Positions 1 through 6,490 of a stretch of 6,510 nt of DNA are shown one piece after another. Within the stretch, counting starts at the first letter, position 1, and each line of letters starts with the position of its first letter. A program made the translations under genes and the position numbers. The notes beneath the pieces are model-generated. The model was not told the origin of the DNA. It saw only the letters and a program-made list of their open reading frames with translations, and made no database searches. Source of the stretch: Planctomycetaceae bacterium (GTDB taxonomy: Bacteria; Planctomycetota; Planctomycetia; Planctomycetales; Planctomycetaceae); the NCBI GenBank assembly GCA_023258825.1, contig JALQWE010000202.1, positions 250 through 6,759 on the forward strand, written 5' to 3'.

Positions 1-1008
1 CTGCGTGCGGTCGCAACCAACGTCTTTAATCATGGGCCCGCCAAACTGTTCATGAATACTGGGTTTCAGGCCCCTGGCCGTCCCAGTCTCGGGGCATGGG
101 TCACGTACGGGCTGGGAAGTGAATCAGAAAGTCTGCCCGGGTTTGTGGTTCTGCAGTCAGGACCTCGAGGCCCAAGAGCAGGCAACACTCTGTGGTCCAG
201 CGGATTTCTCCCCACATCATTTCAGGGAGTACCATTCCGAAGTAAGGGCAATCCGATTCTGAATCTTGCTAATCCTCCGGGGATTTCGCGCGATTCTCAG
301 CATGATTTCACGGCTACCGTCGGCAAGCTGAATTCACTCAGGTACGACGAAATTCGGGATCCGGAAATTCAAACCCGGATTGAGGCTTACGAGACAGCAT
401 TTGCCATGCAGATCGCCGCCCCCGAACTGACGCAGATCGAGAACGAAACGCAATCCACTCTTGATCTGTACGGCGCTGTTCCCGGGAAATCGTCATTCGC
501 AAATAACTGCCTGCTGGCTCGTCGGATGGTCGAACGTGGTGTTCGATTTGTCCAGTTGTATCACACGGACTGGGATCACCACGGTGGAAAAGGTGCTGAT
601 CTTGATACCGCGCTGGATTCCGTCTGTCGCGAAGTCGACCAGGCCTCCGCGGCCCTTATCCTGGACCTCAAGCAGCGTGGCATGCTGGACGACACGCTGG
701 TGATCTGGGGTGGCGAATTTGGTCGGACTCCGATGGGAGAACCGCGGGAAACAACCGGCCGCGACCATCATGTTGACGCCTTTACCATGTGGATGGCGGG
801 CGGCGGGTTGCGAGCCGGGCATATTCACGGCGCAACTGACGACCTCGGCTTCGGACCCGTTGAGGGCCGTGTTCATGTCCACGACCTGCATGCGACCATC
901 CTGCATCTGCTGGGACTTGACCACAAGCAGACAACGTTTCGCTTTCAGGGTCGAGATTTTCGCCTGACCGATGTTCACGGCGAAATTGTCAGCGAGATTC
1001 TCAGTTGA
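1..1008 (+). CDS. DUF1501 family protein, C-terminal part (5' end outside window)
   Basis: The reading frame is open from the first base and ends at TGA 1006-1008, so 335 residues are visible and the N-terminus is missing. An internal ATG at 52 is not the true start, because family-like sequence (HGPAKLFMNTG) begins before it. The family belongs to the alkaline phosphatase/sulfatase-like fold, and metal-ligand-type motifs are spread along the protein: DWDHHGG (visible residues 190-196), WGGEFGRTPM (236-245), GRDHH (253-257) and HDLHATILHLLG (from 294). DUF1501 proteins are very numerous in planctomycetes. They usually start with a Tat signal and often sit beside DUF1549/DUF1553 cytochrome-like genes, so such a neighbour may lie upstream; that is inference. 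No reaction is established for the family, and a hydrolase of sulfate or phosphate esters is only a guess from the fold. A 150-bp gap separates it from the next gene. Family assignment is firm; function is unknown. Confidence 0.93.
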   Translation: MRAVATNVFNHGPAKLFMNTGFQAPGRPSLGAWVTYGLGSESESLPGFVVLQSGPRGPRAGNTLWSSGFLPTSFQGVPFRSKGNPILNLANPPGISRDSQHDFTATVGKLNSLRYDEIRDPEIQTRIEAYETAFAMQIAAPELTQIENETQSTLDLYGAVPGKSSFANNCLLARRMVERGVRFVQLYHTDWDHHGGKGADLDTALDSVCREVDQASAALILDLKQRGMLDDTLVIWGGEFGRTPMGEPRETTGRDHHVDAFTMWMAGGGLRAGHIHGATDDLGFGPVEGRVHVHDLHATILHLLGLDHKQTTFRFQGRDFRLTDVHGEIVSEILS

Positions 1009-1158
1009 GCATCACGGTCCGCAGGATTTTCAAGCTGGCATCCGTTGCATGTCTGCTGAAATCCATGAACTGCTCGCTCGTGACGTACCCTGCCCCCCGC
1101 TCACGCCACCCCCAAATATCTCCCATTCGGCGATTCTCTTTTTCGACTACAGTTTCTG
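1009..1158. other. Intergenic gap between the DUF1501 and tRNA nucleotidyltransferase genes
   Basis: This 150-bp stretch has a C-rich tract around 1090-1125 and a T-rich patch near 1136-1143. I see no strong hairpin followed by a T-run, no tRNA and no convincing ORF. A 62-codon frame from 971 overlaps the end of the DUF1501 gene and shows no recognisable family. The last bases before ATG 1159 contain no Shine-Dalgarno-like purine stretch. Confidence 0.6.
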
Positions 1159-2448
1159 ATGACACATCAATCCTCCGTCAGTGATCCACGCTCTGAGTTT
1201 GCGTTGGCGATCGTTCGACAACTGCGAAGTGCGGGATTTCAGGCGCTCTGGGCTGGAGGGTGCGTGCGGGATCAGGCCCTCGGAATCGTTCCGAAGGATT
1301 ATGATGTTGCCACAGACGCCACACCGGCTCAGGTAATCCAGTTGTTTGGTGAGCGGCGCACGGTTCCCATCGGCGCCAGTTTTGGCGTCGTTCTGGTGAC
1401 GGGCACCAGTCGCCGACAGGGACAAGTCGAGGTAGCAACCTTTCGAAGTGATGGAGCCTATGTCGATGGACGTCATCCCCAGTCCGTGCGGTATTGTTCA
1501 GCTCGGGAAGACGCGCTCCGACGCGACTTCACCATCAATGGAATGTTTTTTGATCCCATCGCAGGGACAGTGATCGACTACGTGGAAGGTCTGGAAGATC
1601 TGAAACGAAAGACCTTGAGAGCAATCGGAGATCCTCTGGCTCGCTTCTCAGAAGATAAGCTGCGAATGCTGCGCGCGGTGAGATTTGCGACCACGTTTCA
1701 GTTTCACATGGACGAATCGACCGCTGACGCCATACGTCTGCTCAGTCACCAGATCACTCAGGTCAGCACCGAAAGAATTCTGCAGGAACTGAAGCGTATG
1801 CTGGCACATCCTGCCCGACATCTTGCATTCACCATGCTGCACAACACCGGACTCTTGCCGGAAATTCTTCCGGAACTTTACTCCGGCCCGCACTCCATTA
1901 TTTCCGAAATCCCTGTTCTTCAGTCTGCATTGCACAAGCTCGAATCCGTACGTTTCGAACCCGCACTTGCAATCCTCCTGCAGCACCTCACCCATCACGA
2001 CTCCTCCAGCACAGCCACAGCAGTCCAACCGGTGCGAGATCTCTGCCGGCGTCTGAAGATGGCCAATGAGGAAACAGATGCAGTCTGCTGGATCCTTGAC
2101 TCGCTGAATCAGATGGACCATCTCGCCAGCAAACCTCTGCATTTTCTGAAGCCACTGCTGGCTCATCGAAATGCTGCTGAACTGCTGGCGGCCTCCTCTG
2201 CACTCGCCGCAGCCCGAGGACAACCTGCAGACGATGCAGAGTTTGCATGGCACTATCTCAGCCGACATTCCCAGTCCGAACTATCGCCCGAGCCGCTGAT
2301 CAACGGCAGTGACGTGATGGCACTCGGAATCCCGCAAGGTCCTCAGATTCGAAACCTGCTCACGATCGTACGTAATGCTCAACTGGATGAGCAAATTCAG
2401 AATCGTGACGCTGCACTTGCCCTGCTTCGTTCACTGGCGACACCATGA
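1159..2448 (+). CDS. cca: tRNA nucleotidyltransferase / CCA-adding enzyme family (class II)
   Basis: This 429-residue enzyme of the class II tRNA nucleotidyltransferase/poly(A) polymerase family would add or repair the 3' CCA of tRNAs in the cytoplasm, using CTP and ATP without a template. Visible motifs in order are the nucleotide-binding GGCVRD (33-38), the catalytic carboxylates in KDYDVAT (D47 and D49), VEVATFR (90-96), RRDFTINGM (121-129), and EDKLRMLRAVRFA (165-177). The last holds the EDxxR base-recognition pattern. The C-terminal half is helical and ends in a conserved-looking INGSDVMALGIPQGPQ segment (381-396) typical of bacterial CCA enzymes. I see no HD phosphohydrolase domain. The TVPIGASFG stretch (68-76) fits CCA enzymes better than PcnB-type poly(A) polymerases. 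The sequence cannot show whether it adds all of CCA or only CC or A. ATG 1159 is the only ATG before the motifs, as TGA at 1081 closes the frame upstream; no Shine-Dalgarno is visible. Confidence 0.93.
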   Translation: MTHQSSVSDPRSEFALAIVRQLRSAGFQALWAGGCVRDQALGIVPKDYDVATDATPAQVIQLFGERRTVPIGASFGVVLVTGTSRRQGQVEVATFRSDGAYVDGRHPQSVRYCSAREDALRRDFTINGMFFDPIAGTVIDYVEGLEDLKRKTLRAIGDPLARFSEDKLRMLRAVRFATTFQFHMDESTADAIRLLSHQITQVSTERILQELKRMLAHPARHLAFTMLHNTGLLPEILPELYSGPHSIISEIPVLQSALHKLESVRFEPALAILLQHLTHHDSSSTATAVQPVRDLCRRLKMANEETDAVCWILDSLNQMDHLASKPLHFLKPLLAHRNAAELLAASSALAAARGQPADDAEFAWHYLSRHSQSELSPEPLINGSDVMALGIPQGPQIRNLLTIVRNAQLDEQIQNRDAALALLRSLATP

Positions 2449-2494
2449 AGTCACAGTTCAGCACCACGTTCACTCATAGAGAACACAAAGAGTA
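2449..2494. other. Short convergent intergenic spacer
   Basis: Only 46 bp lie between the stop codons of two convergent genes. The best self-complementarity is GTTC...GAAC around 2469-2485, a weak interrupted stem with no T-run on either strand. I cannot support an intrinsic terminator, so the two transcripts may overlap or end by another mechanism. Confidence 0.5.
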
Positions 2495-3595
2495 TCAGGC
2501 GATCTCCAGAGCTTGTCGCAGAATTGGTTCCATCGCATCAGCATGGCGCTGAAACCCCAGATCTGATGGGTGAGACCCATCTGTTGTGTCATCCCGATCC
2601 GCCCCCAGCAGGCTCTCTCCGTCCAGCCAGTAGAGCTTTCCAACTCCGGAATCCTGCAAGTGTCGGAACTGTGCCTGGAGCGCGGCACGACTGGTCTGAT
2701 TCCGTGACTTCTGCCCATCCAGCAGCCACGATCCGGAATAACTGCGGTCCTCTACCAGAATCACAGGTGTCTCCGGGTGGACCGCTCTGATCTGCCGCAC
2801 GAGGGGCTGAGTATTGGCAGTCACTTCCTCAGCGTTCATGTTCGGCAGACAGTCAATTACAAATGCCGCCGCATCAATCTCGGTCAGAAACTGCCCTACA
2901 GCAGTCTCCATGCGTCCGTTACCACTGAATCCAAGATTGATCACGGGACGGTTCAGTCGCCGCCCCAGAATGGCGGGATGAGGCATTCCGGGTCTGGAAG
3001 CACAGGCCCCGTGCGTAATCGACGTCCCGTAAAAGACGACTGGCTTTTCAGTTCGCGGCTGGACCGCTTCGAACTTCGATCCCATCGGCACACCCAACTT
3101 CAGAAACTCGGTGCCGTTGTAAAGCGGAAGATAGACCGCGTAATTTCGCAGGCCCGGCCGAATTCCGGAAACAATCGACTGACGAACAGCCTGTGTTTTC
3201 GGCGCAACCACAGCAACCCATTTCCAGCGTCCATCATCATCCTGTGCATACAGATCAAGACCACTCACACCCGTTGCCGGCATATGCGGCATCGCGAGAT
3301 TCGCGGAGGTCACGGCATAGTCCACGTGGATCTCGGTGGCATCAGTCCGGAAGCGAACCTGCATCCCGGCAGAGTGCCGACTGAGGTTCCAGACTGCATC
3401 CCGAACAACTCCTTTTGCCCGCGCTGGCAGTCTGTCATAAAAGGCCTCAGTTTCTGTAAACCCACGCCCCTCCACTCCCCAGTCACGAACATCAGCCCAA
3501 TGCAGTCTGGTTTCATCTGCCGAGATCCGCGTCGACATCACAGCAGCCGCTGTCCCGCATGTCATCCTCAGAAAATCTCTTCGACGAAACACCAT
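2495..3595 (-). CDS. Tat-signal SGNH/GDSL hydrolase with GxDLY-type N-terminal domain
   Basis: This 366-residue protein is a probable exported serine esterase/acyl hydrolase of the SGNH fold. The N-terminus MVFRRRDFLRM followed by a hydrophobic stretch (about 11-22) fits a twin-arginine signal, with possible cleavage near A26. Residues about 30-170 form a beta-rich accessory domain containing GVSGLDLYAQ (109-118), which matches the GxDLY/GxSL N-terminal domain. The catalytic domain follows: block I GTSITHG (nucleophile S192), block II GFSGNGRME (G225, N226), block III DCLPNM (N252), and block V DGSHPSDLG (D339, H342). All four SGNH residues are therefore present. Block I has GTS instead of GDS, as is usual in this subfamily. 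Related enzymes include carbohydrate acetylesterases, but the substrate here is unknown. ATG 3595 was chosen over an upstream ATG at 3622 because AAGGAG lies 8 nt before it and it puts the RR motif right at the N-terminus. It is convergent with the tRNA nucleotidyltransferase gene and divergent from the SDR gene. Confidence 0.93.
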   Translation of the reverse strand: MVFRRRDFLRMTCGTAAAVMSTRISADETRLHWADVRDWGVEGRGFTETEAFYDRLPARAKGVVRDAVWNLSRHSAGMQVRFRTDATEIHVDYAVTSANLAMPHMPATGVSGLDLYAQDDDGRWKWVAVVAPKTQAVRQSIVSGIRPGLRNYAVYLPLYNGTEFLKLGVPMGSKFEAVQPRTEKPVVFYGTSITHGACASRPGMPHPAILGRRLNRPVINLGFSGNGRMETAVGQFLTEIDAAAFVIDCLPNMNAEEVTANTQPLVRQIRAVHPETPVILVEDRSYSGSWLLDGQKSRNQTSRAALQAQFRHLQDSGVGKLYWLDGESLLGADRDDTTDGSHPSDLGFQRHADAMEPILRQALEIA

Positions 3596-3603
3596 GATGG
3601 CTT

Positions 3604-3611
3604 CTCCTTCC
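3604..3611 (-). promoter_or_regulatory. Ribosome binding site of the SGNH hydrolase gene
   Basis: On the minus strand GGAAGGAG (3611 down to 3604) sits 8 nt before ATG 3595. It is the strongest Shine-Dalgarno sequence in the window and decides the start: the upstream in-frame ATG at 3622 has nothing comparable before it. Confidence 0.8.
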
Positions 3612-3622
3612 AGGAACCCCAT

Positions 3623-3873
3623 AACTGATACGACTGAAATGCAGCCAGCCTTTGAACACCTGAATCAGCAACTCAGAGAGTGTAAACGGGAAAGCCTGAC
3701 GGCGCAAACTGAAACTCCTGTCAGGTTCATAAATCTGAAAAACACACATTCCCGAATCCTGACTTTCTGGCACAATTCCGGCACGCCGCATCGAGTCTGA
3801 TGCCACGGCCGCCGGAATCATCCAGTCACCATCCACCTCACGCCCCCATCAACATCTGCAGAAAGCTCCCCGC
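3623..3873. other. Divergent intergenic region between the SGNH hydrolase and SDR genes
   Basis: Promoters for both divergent genes should lie here, but I cannot pick convincing -35/-10 pairs. The stretch holds several short TGA/CTGA-rich repeats and one imperfect inverted repeat (3693-3727). Frame 1 upstream of the SDR start is closed by many stops, so it is not a degraded extension of that gene. A 68-codon ORF on the + strand (3594-3800) shows no recognisable family, and I regard it as chance. Confidence 0.6.
3693..3727. repeat. Imperfect inverted repeat in the divergent promoter region
   Basis: AGCCTGACGG (3693-3702) can pair with CCTGTCAGGTT (3717/3718-3727), giving about 10 pairs including two G-T pairs and a loop of about 15 nt. 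The core is a perfect CCTGAC/GTCAGG. A third CCTGAC occurs at 3758-3763. The position between divergent genes would suit an operator, but a repeat this short could be chance. Confidence 0.35.
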
Positions 3874-4662
3874 ATGGATCTCGGAATCACCGGACACACG
3901 GCCATTGTCACGGGCGGTGCCAGCGGCATCGGTGCTGCCACGGCGGCTCTGCTTCGCCATGAAGGGGCACGCCCCGTTCTCTGGGATCTGCATGCTCCCC
4001 AACCGGACTCAACCGTGGCTGATCTGCCTTTTGAGCGGGTTGACGTCGCAGACTTCAACAACGTTCAGGCGGCATGGGACAAGACGGAATCAGCATTCGG
4101 CCCCGTAAAAATCCTCGTGCACTGCGCAGCGATTGGCTCCGGATACTTCGGTTTTCCTTACACCAACGTTCCAGTTTCCGCATGGCAGCAAGTCCTGCAG
4201 GTCAATATCCTCGGCATGACTCATCTGGCACACATTGCAGGGCCCGCCATGAGCCGTCGACAGGCAGGATCCATGGTCTTCCTGTCCAGCGTCGCCGGAC
4301 AAATCGGATCTCCGACAGATCCACCTTACAGTGCCAGCAAAGCTGCCACGATCAATTTTGCGCAGTGCATGGCAAAAGACCTCGCACCCTCGAACGTCCG
4401 AGTGAATTCAGTTTGTCCGGGAATGGTACAGACACCACTGAACCGTTCGGTCTGGAAATCATGGAACGCACAACAACCAGAGGATCAGAAGCTTTCGTGG
4501 GAAGACTGGGCCGAAGAAAAGATCCGCAGAGTCATTCCGCTGGGGCGCTGGCAAAAGGCAGAGGACGTGGCTGCCATGATTGTATTTCTGAGCAGCTGCC
4601 GCGCATCTGAAATTACCGGACAGACAATCAACGTGGACGGAGGGTGTGTGATGCACTGGTGA
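3874..4662 (+). CDS. Short-chain dehydrogenase/reductase (classical SDR)
   Basis: This 262-residue cytoplasmic NAD(P)-dependent oxidoreductase has the normal length for a classical SDR. The Rossmann glycine motif TGGASGIG is at 13-20. An acidic D38 at the end of the second strand (VLWD) suggests NAD(H) rather than NADP(H). The catalytic tetrad is complete: N111 (VNIL), S139 (LSSVAG), Y152 and K156 (YSASK), with the 13-residue Ser-Tyr spacing seen in FabG. The C-terminal TGQTINVDGG (about 248-257) is also typical. The usual NNAG motif is replaced by HCAA (83-86). A Trp-rich segment (about 188-214) in the substrate-loop region gives no substrate clue I can read. ATG 3874 is the only ATG in frame after a series of stops; the Shine-Dalgarno is weak at best. 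It could share a transcript with the mutase gene 161 bp downstream, but no functional link is evident. Confidence 0.93.
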   Translation: MDLGITGHTAIVTGGASGIGAATAALLRHEGARPVLWDLHAPQPDSTVADLPFERVDVADFNNVQAAWDKTESAFGPVKILVHCAAIGSGYFGFPYTNVPVSAWQQVLQVNILGMTHLAHIAGPAMSRRQAGSMVFLSSVAGQIGSPTDPPYSASKAATINFAQCMAKDLAPSNVRVNSVCPGMVQTPLNRSVWKSWNAQQPEDQKLSWEDWAEEKIRRVIPLGRWQKAEDVAAMIVFLSSCRASEITGQTINVDGGCVMHW

Positions 4663-4685
4663 CGGCCACGGCTCACAGACACTCC

Positions 4686-4698
4686 GGCAGAATCTGCC
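4686..4698. repeat. 13-bp perfect palindrome after the SDR stop codon
   Basis: GGCAGAATCTGCC is perfectly symmetric around its central A and begins 24 nt after the SDR stop codon. As RNA it gives a 5-bp stem with a 3-nt loop. No T-run follows, so it is not a standard intrinsic terminator. A protein-binding site is equally possible. Confidence 0.45.
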
Positions 4699-4740
4699 AC
4701 CACGGATGGACTGCTCCTGAAGAAGTGAACGAGTGCTCTA

Positions 4741-4767
4741 CTGACAATTCCAACTCAGAGTTACACT
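4741..4767 (+). promoter_or_regulatory. Weak candidate promoter for the mutase gene
   Basis: CTGACA (4741-4746) resembles a -35 box and TACACT (4762-4767) resembles a -10 box. The spacer is only 15 nt and the -10 match is 4 of 6, so this is a low-confidence reading. Transcription from it would give a leader of roughly 50 nt before ATG 4824. Confidence 0.22.
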
Positions 4768-4791
4768 TTCAATTCCAATTGTCGAACTCAG
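4743..4791. repeat. Partly duplicated segment with inverted repeat in the mutase leader
   Basis: CAATTCCAA occurs at 4745-4753 and again at 4770-4778, exactly 25 bp apart. AACTCAG occurs at 4752-4758 and 4785-4791. Copy 1 therefore reads CAATTCCAACTCAG without a break, while copy 2 carries eight extra bases (TTGTCGAA) before CTCAG. In addition GACAATT (4743-4749) is the inverse of AATTGTC (4777-4783). The block lies 32-80 nt before the mutase start and could be an operator or the trace of a local duplication. Confidence 0.5.
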
Positions 4792-4811
4792 CGCAGGCAC
4801 GCACCTATTCA

Positions 4812-4817
4812 CAGGAA
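4812..4817 (+). promoter_or_regulatory. Ribosome binding site of the mutase gene
   Basis: CAGGAA lies 6-7 nt before ATG 4824, a reasonable Shine-Dalgarno distance. It supports this start over an in-frame ATG at 4644, which would overlap the SDR gene and add 60 residues with no resemblance to the family. Confidence 0.6.
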
Positions 4818-4823
4818 CTCGCC

Positions 4824-6182
4824 ATGACTACTCGAATTCTCAGCATTTCCGGGCTCAGAGGCGTGATCGGAGATGGACTGGATCCGATTTACGTCACGAA
4901 GTTCGCCGCCGCCCTCGGAACCATGTTCTGTGGCGGGCGCGTCGTCGTCGCTCGGGATGGCCGCTTCACCGGCCCGATGCTGCACCACGCCGTGATCTCG
5001 GGACTGATCGCCACAGGTTGCGAAGTCCTTGATGCCGGTATCTGCACGACTCCCGGCTGCGGCGTCCTCGTAAAGCATCACCAGGCTGCCGGGGGCCTGC
5101 AGATTACCGCCAGTCATAACCCCATAGAATGGAACGGACTGAAGCCATTCGCACCGGATGGTTCCGTTTTTAATCGAGAGCTCGGGCAGCAATTGATTCG
5201 AATCCTCGAACAGGACGACATCGCCTGGAAAGACTGGTCGGCACTCGGCAAAGTCACCCCGCTGGAAGATCCGGCAGCCGTGCACATCCGCAAGGTGCTC
5301 GATCTCGTCGATGTGGATGCCATTCGAAAGAAAAAATTCCGAGTCGTGCTGGATTGCAATCATGGTTCCGGGGCTGTCGGAGGCCCACAATTACTGCAGG
5401 CACTCGGCTGCGACGTGGTCGTACTTGGAGGAACCCCGGATGGCCGCTTTGAACACATTCCGGAGCCTATCGAAAAGAACCTCGGGGAACTTTGCCGGCA
5501 GGTGGTCAACCACAAAGCACACGCCGGATTTGCTCAGGATCCTGATGCAGATCGCCTGGCAATCGTCGACAATACCGGCCGATTCATCGGTGAAGAACTG
5601 ACTCTGGCACTTGCTGCGGACTTTGTGCTCGAACGCCGTAAAGGTCCGTTCGTAGTGAATGGATCCACCAGCCGGGTCACCGCAGACATTGCCGCTCGAC
5701 ATAGCTGTCAGTTTCATCGCAGCTTCGTCGGGGAGGCCCATGTCTGTGCAAAAATGAGGGCCGTTCAGGCGATCTTTGGAGGTGAAGGAAACGGAGGCGT
5801 GATTGAGCCCCGGATTGGCTACGTCCGAGACAGTCTGGTTTCTATGGCTTACGTCCTCGCCGGACTGGCAGAAAAAAAGACAACGCTTGAAAAATGGGCC
5901 GACTCACTGCCGTTCTACACAATCGTGAAAGACAAGATCACCTGCCCGGCCTCTGCTGTTCCGCAGGCCTGTGCTGCGCTGCGGGATGCCTTTCCCGATG
6001 CTGACGCACGCGACGGTGATGGACTTCGGCTGGACTGGGCAGATCGCTGGGTGCAGGTGCGAGCCAGCAATACAGAACCGATCATTCGAATCATCGCGGA
6101 AGCCCCCAACACCGACGATGCCGTTCGCCTGATTGACAAGGCCCTGCAGGTCGTCAAGTCGGCGGTTACCGTCACCCCGTAG
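4824..6182 (+). CDS. glmM: Phosphoglucosamine mutase / phosphomannomutase family (alpha-D-phosphohexomutase)
   Basis: This 452-residue cytoplasmic enzyme would move phosphate between C6 and C1 of a hexose phosphate through a phosphoserine and Mg2+. The four-domain order is intact: N-terminal SISGLRG (7-13); the phosphoserine loop TASHNP (95-100, S97); the metal loop DPDADRL (239-245, ligands D239, D241, D243); the sugar loop GEGNGG (320-325); and the C-terminal phosphate-binding RASNTEP (413-419) with R422. Its length fits GlmM and PMM/PGM enzymes (about 445-460). The GEGNGGVI loop resembles archaeal-type phosphoglucosamine mutases rather than E. coli-type GlmM, whose loop is GExSGH. The metal loop has DPD where DGD is usual. 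The likely job is GlcN-6-P to GlcN-1-P, feeding UDP-GlcNAc. Mannose or glucose phosphates cannot be excluded, so the symbol is provisional. The start at 4824 is supported by a ribosome binding site, and by family-like sequence beginning immediately after it. Confidence 0.9.
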   Translation: MTTRILSISGLRGVIGDGLDPIYVTKFAAALGTMFCGGRVVVARDGRFTGPMLHHAVISGLIATGCEVLDAGICTTPGCGVLVKHHQAAGGLQITASHNPIEWNGLKPFAPDGSVFNRELGQQLIRILEQDDIAWKDWSALGKVTPLEDPAAVHIRKVLDLVDVDAIRKKKFRVVLDCNHGSGAVGGPQLLQALGCDVVVLGGTPDGRFEHIPEPIEKNLGELCRQVVNHKAHAGFAQDPDADRLAIVDNTGRFIGEELTLALAADFVLERRKGPFVVNGSTSRVTADIAARHSCQFHRSFVGEAHVCAKMRAVQAIFGGEGNGGVIEPRIGYVRDSLVSMAYVLAGLAEKKTTLEKWADSLPFYTIVKDKITCPASAVPQACAALRDAFPDADARDGDGLRLDWADRWVQVRASNTEPIIRIIAEAPNTDDAVRLIDKALQVVKSAVTVTP

Positions 6183-6325
6183 TGCAACGGCCGGACGATC
6201 TCACCGCAGGATAGTGCCCAAACTGGTCCCGCGTGAGCTTTTGCGCCAGTACATGCCGGAAAAGCAACCGAGCGATTTTTGCCGATTCGCCCCCAACAGC
6301 AACAGCCGTATCCACCGGGAGAAAT

Positions 6326-6357
6326 GAGAAACCTGGTAATTTCGGCAGGTTGTTCTC
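6326..6357. repeat. Imperfect stem-loop
   Basis: GAGAAACCTG (6326-6335) can pair with CAGGTT (6346-6351) and TCTC (6354-6357). This gives about 10 base pairs with a 2-nt bulge and a 10-nt loop. No T-run follows on the + strand. It could be RNA structure in the mutase 3' region or chance. Confidence 0.4.
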
Positions 6358-6438
6358 GCTCCGCACACTTTCCCACTTAGAATCCAGCCGCTGGCAGCAG
6401 GCCGATCATGGTGTATGGAACATGGCAGTTCCCCGAGG

Positions 6439-6474
6439 CTGGTGCTTCTCAAGTGTCAGAGAATGCCAGGCACC
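6439..6474. repeat. Imperfect palindrome / stem-loop with GGTGC...GCACC ends
   Basis: CTGGTG-C-TTCTC (6439-6450) pairs with GAGAA-TGCCAG (6459-6469). That is 11 pairs with two G-T pairs, one bulged C and an 8-nt loop. A competing outer arm joins GGTGC (6441-6445) with GCACC (6470-6474). The TGCCAGGCA core (6464-6472) is itself a palindrome. The pattern recalls short intergenic palindromic repeats, but only one copy is in the window, so a repeat family cannot be shown. Confidence 0.4.
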
Positions 6475-6490
6475 TGATCCATTAGTCTTC

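Noticed and set aside
493..978. A 161-codon minus-strand ORF inside the DUF1501 gene
   Set aside because: It is an antisense shadow of conserved DUF1501 motifs with no domain of its own.
1648..2268. A 206-codon minus-strand ORF inside the tRNA nucleotidyltransferase gene
   Set aside because: It is fully antisense to a gene with clear family motifs, its translation is Cys/Gly-rich and family-free, and it has no supporting context.
3596..3622. A longer SGNH hydrolase start at ATG 3622 on the minus strand
   Set aside because: No ribosome binding site precedes it, and it would read through the strong AAGGAG that serves ATG 3595. The shorter start puts the twin-arginine motif in its usual place.
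2777..3628. A 283-codon + strand ORF opposite the SGNH hydrolase gene
   Set aside because: Its translation has no recognisable domain and is rich in His, Arg, Ser and Pro, as expected from an antisense frame. The minus strand encodes a complete SGNH enzyme with all catalytic motifs and a ribosome binding site.
3594..3800. A 68-codon + strand ORF in the divergent intergenic region
   Set aside because: No family, no ribosome binding site seen, and it lies where promoters for the flanking genes are expected.
4644..4823. A longer mutase start at ATG 4644
   Set aside because: It would overlap the end of the SDR gene and add 60 residues unlike the family. ATG 4824 has a ribosome binding site and gives the usual length.
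4809..5390. A 193-codon minus-strand ORF over the start of the mutase gene
   Set aside because: It is antisense to the conserved N-terminal mutase domain and has no recognisable family.
5915..6376. A 153-codon minus-strand ORF from the tail region into the mutase gene
   Set aside because: More than half is antisense to the conserved mutase C-terminus. The rest is Cys/Gly/Arg-rich, with no family resemblance.
6408..6485. A 25-codon + strand ORF near the right edge
   Set aside because: It has no clear ribosome binding site and overlaps a palindromic element. It is too short to support without conservation data.
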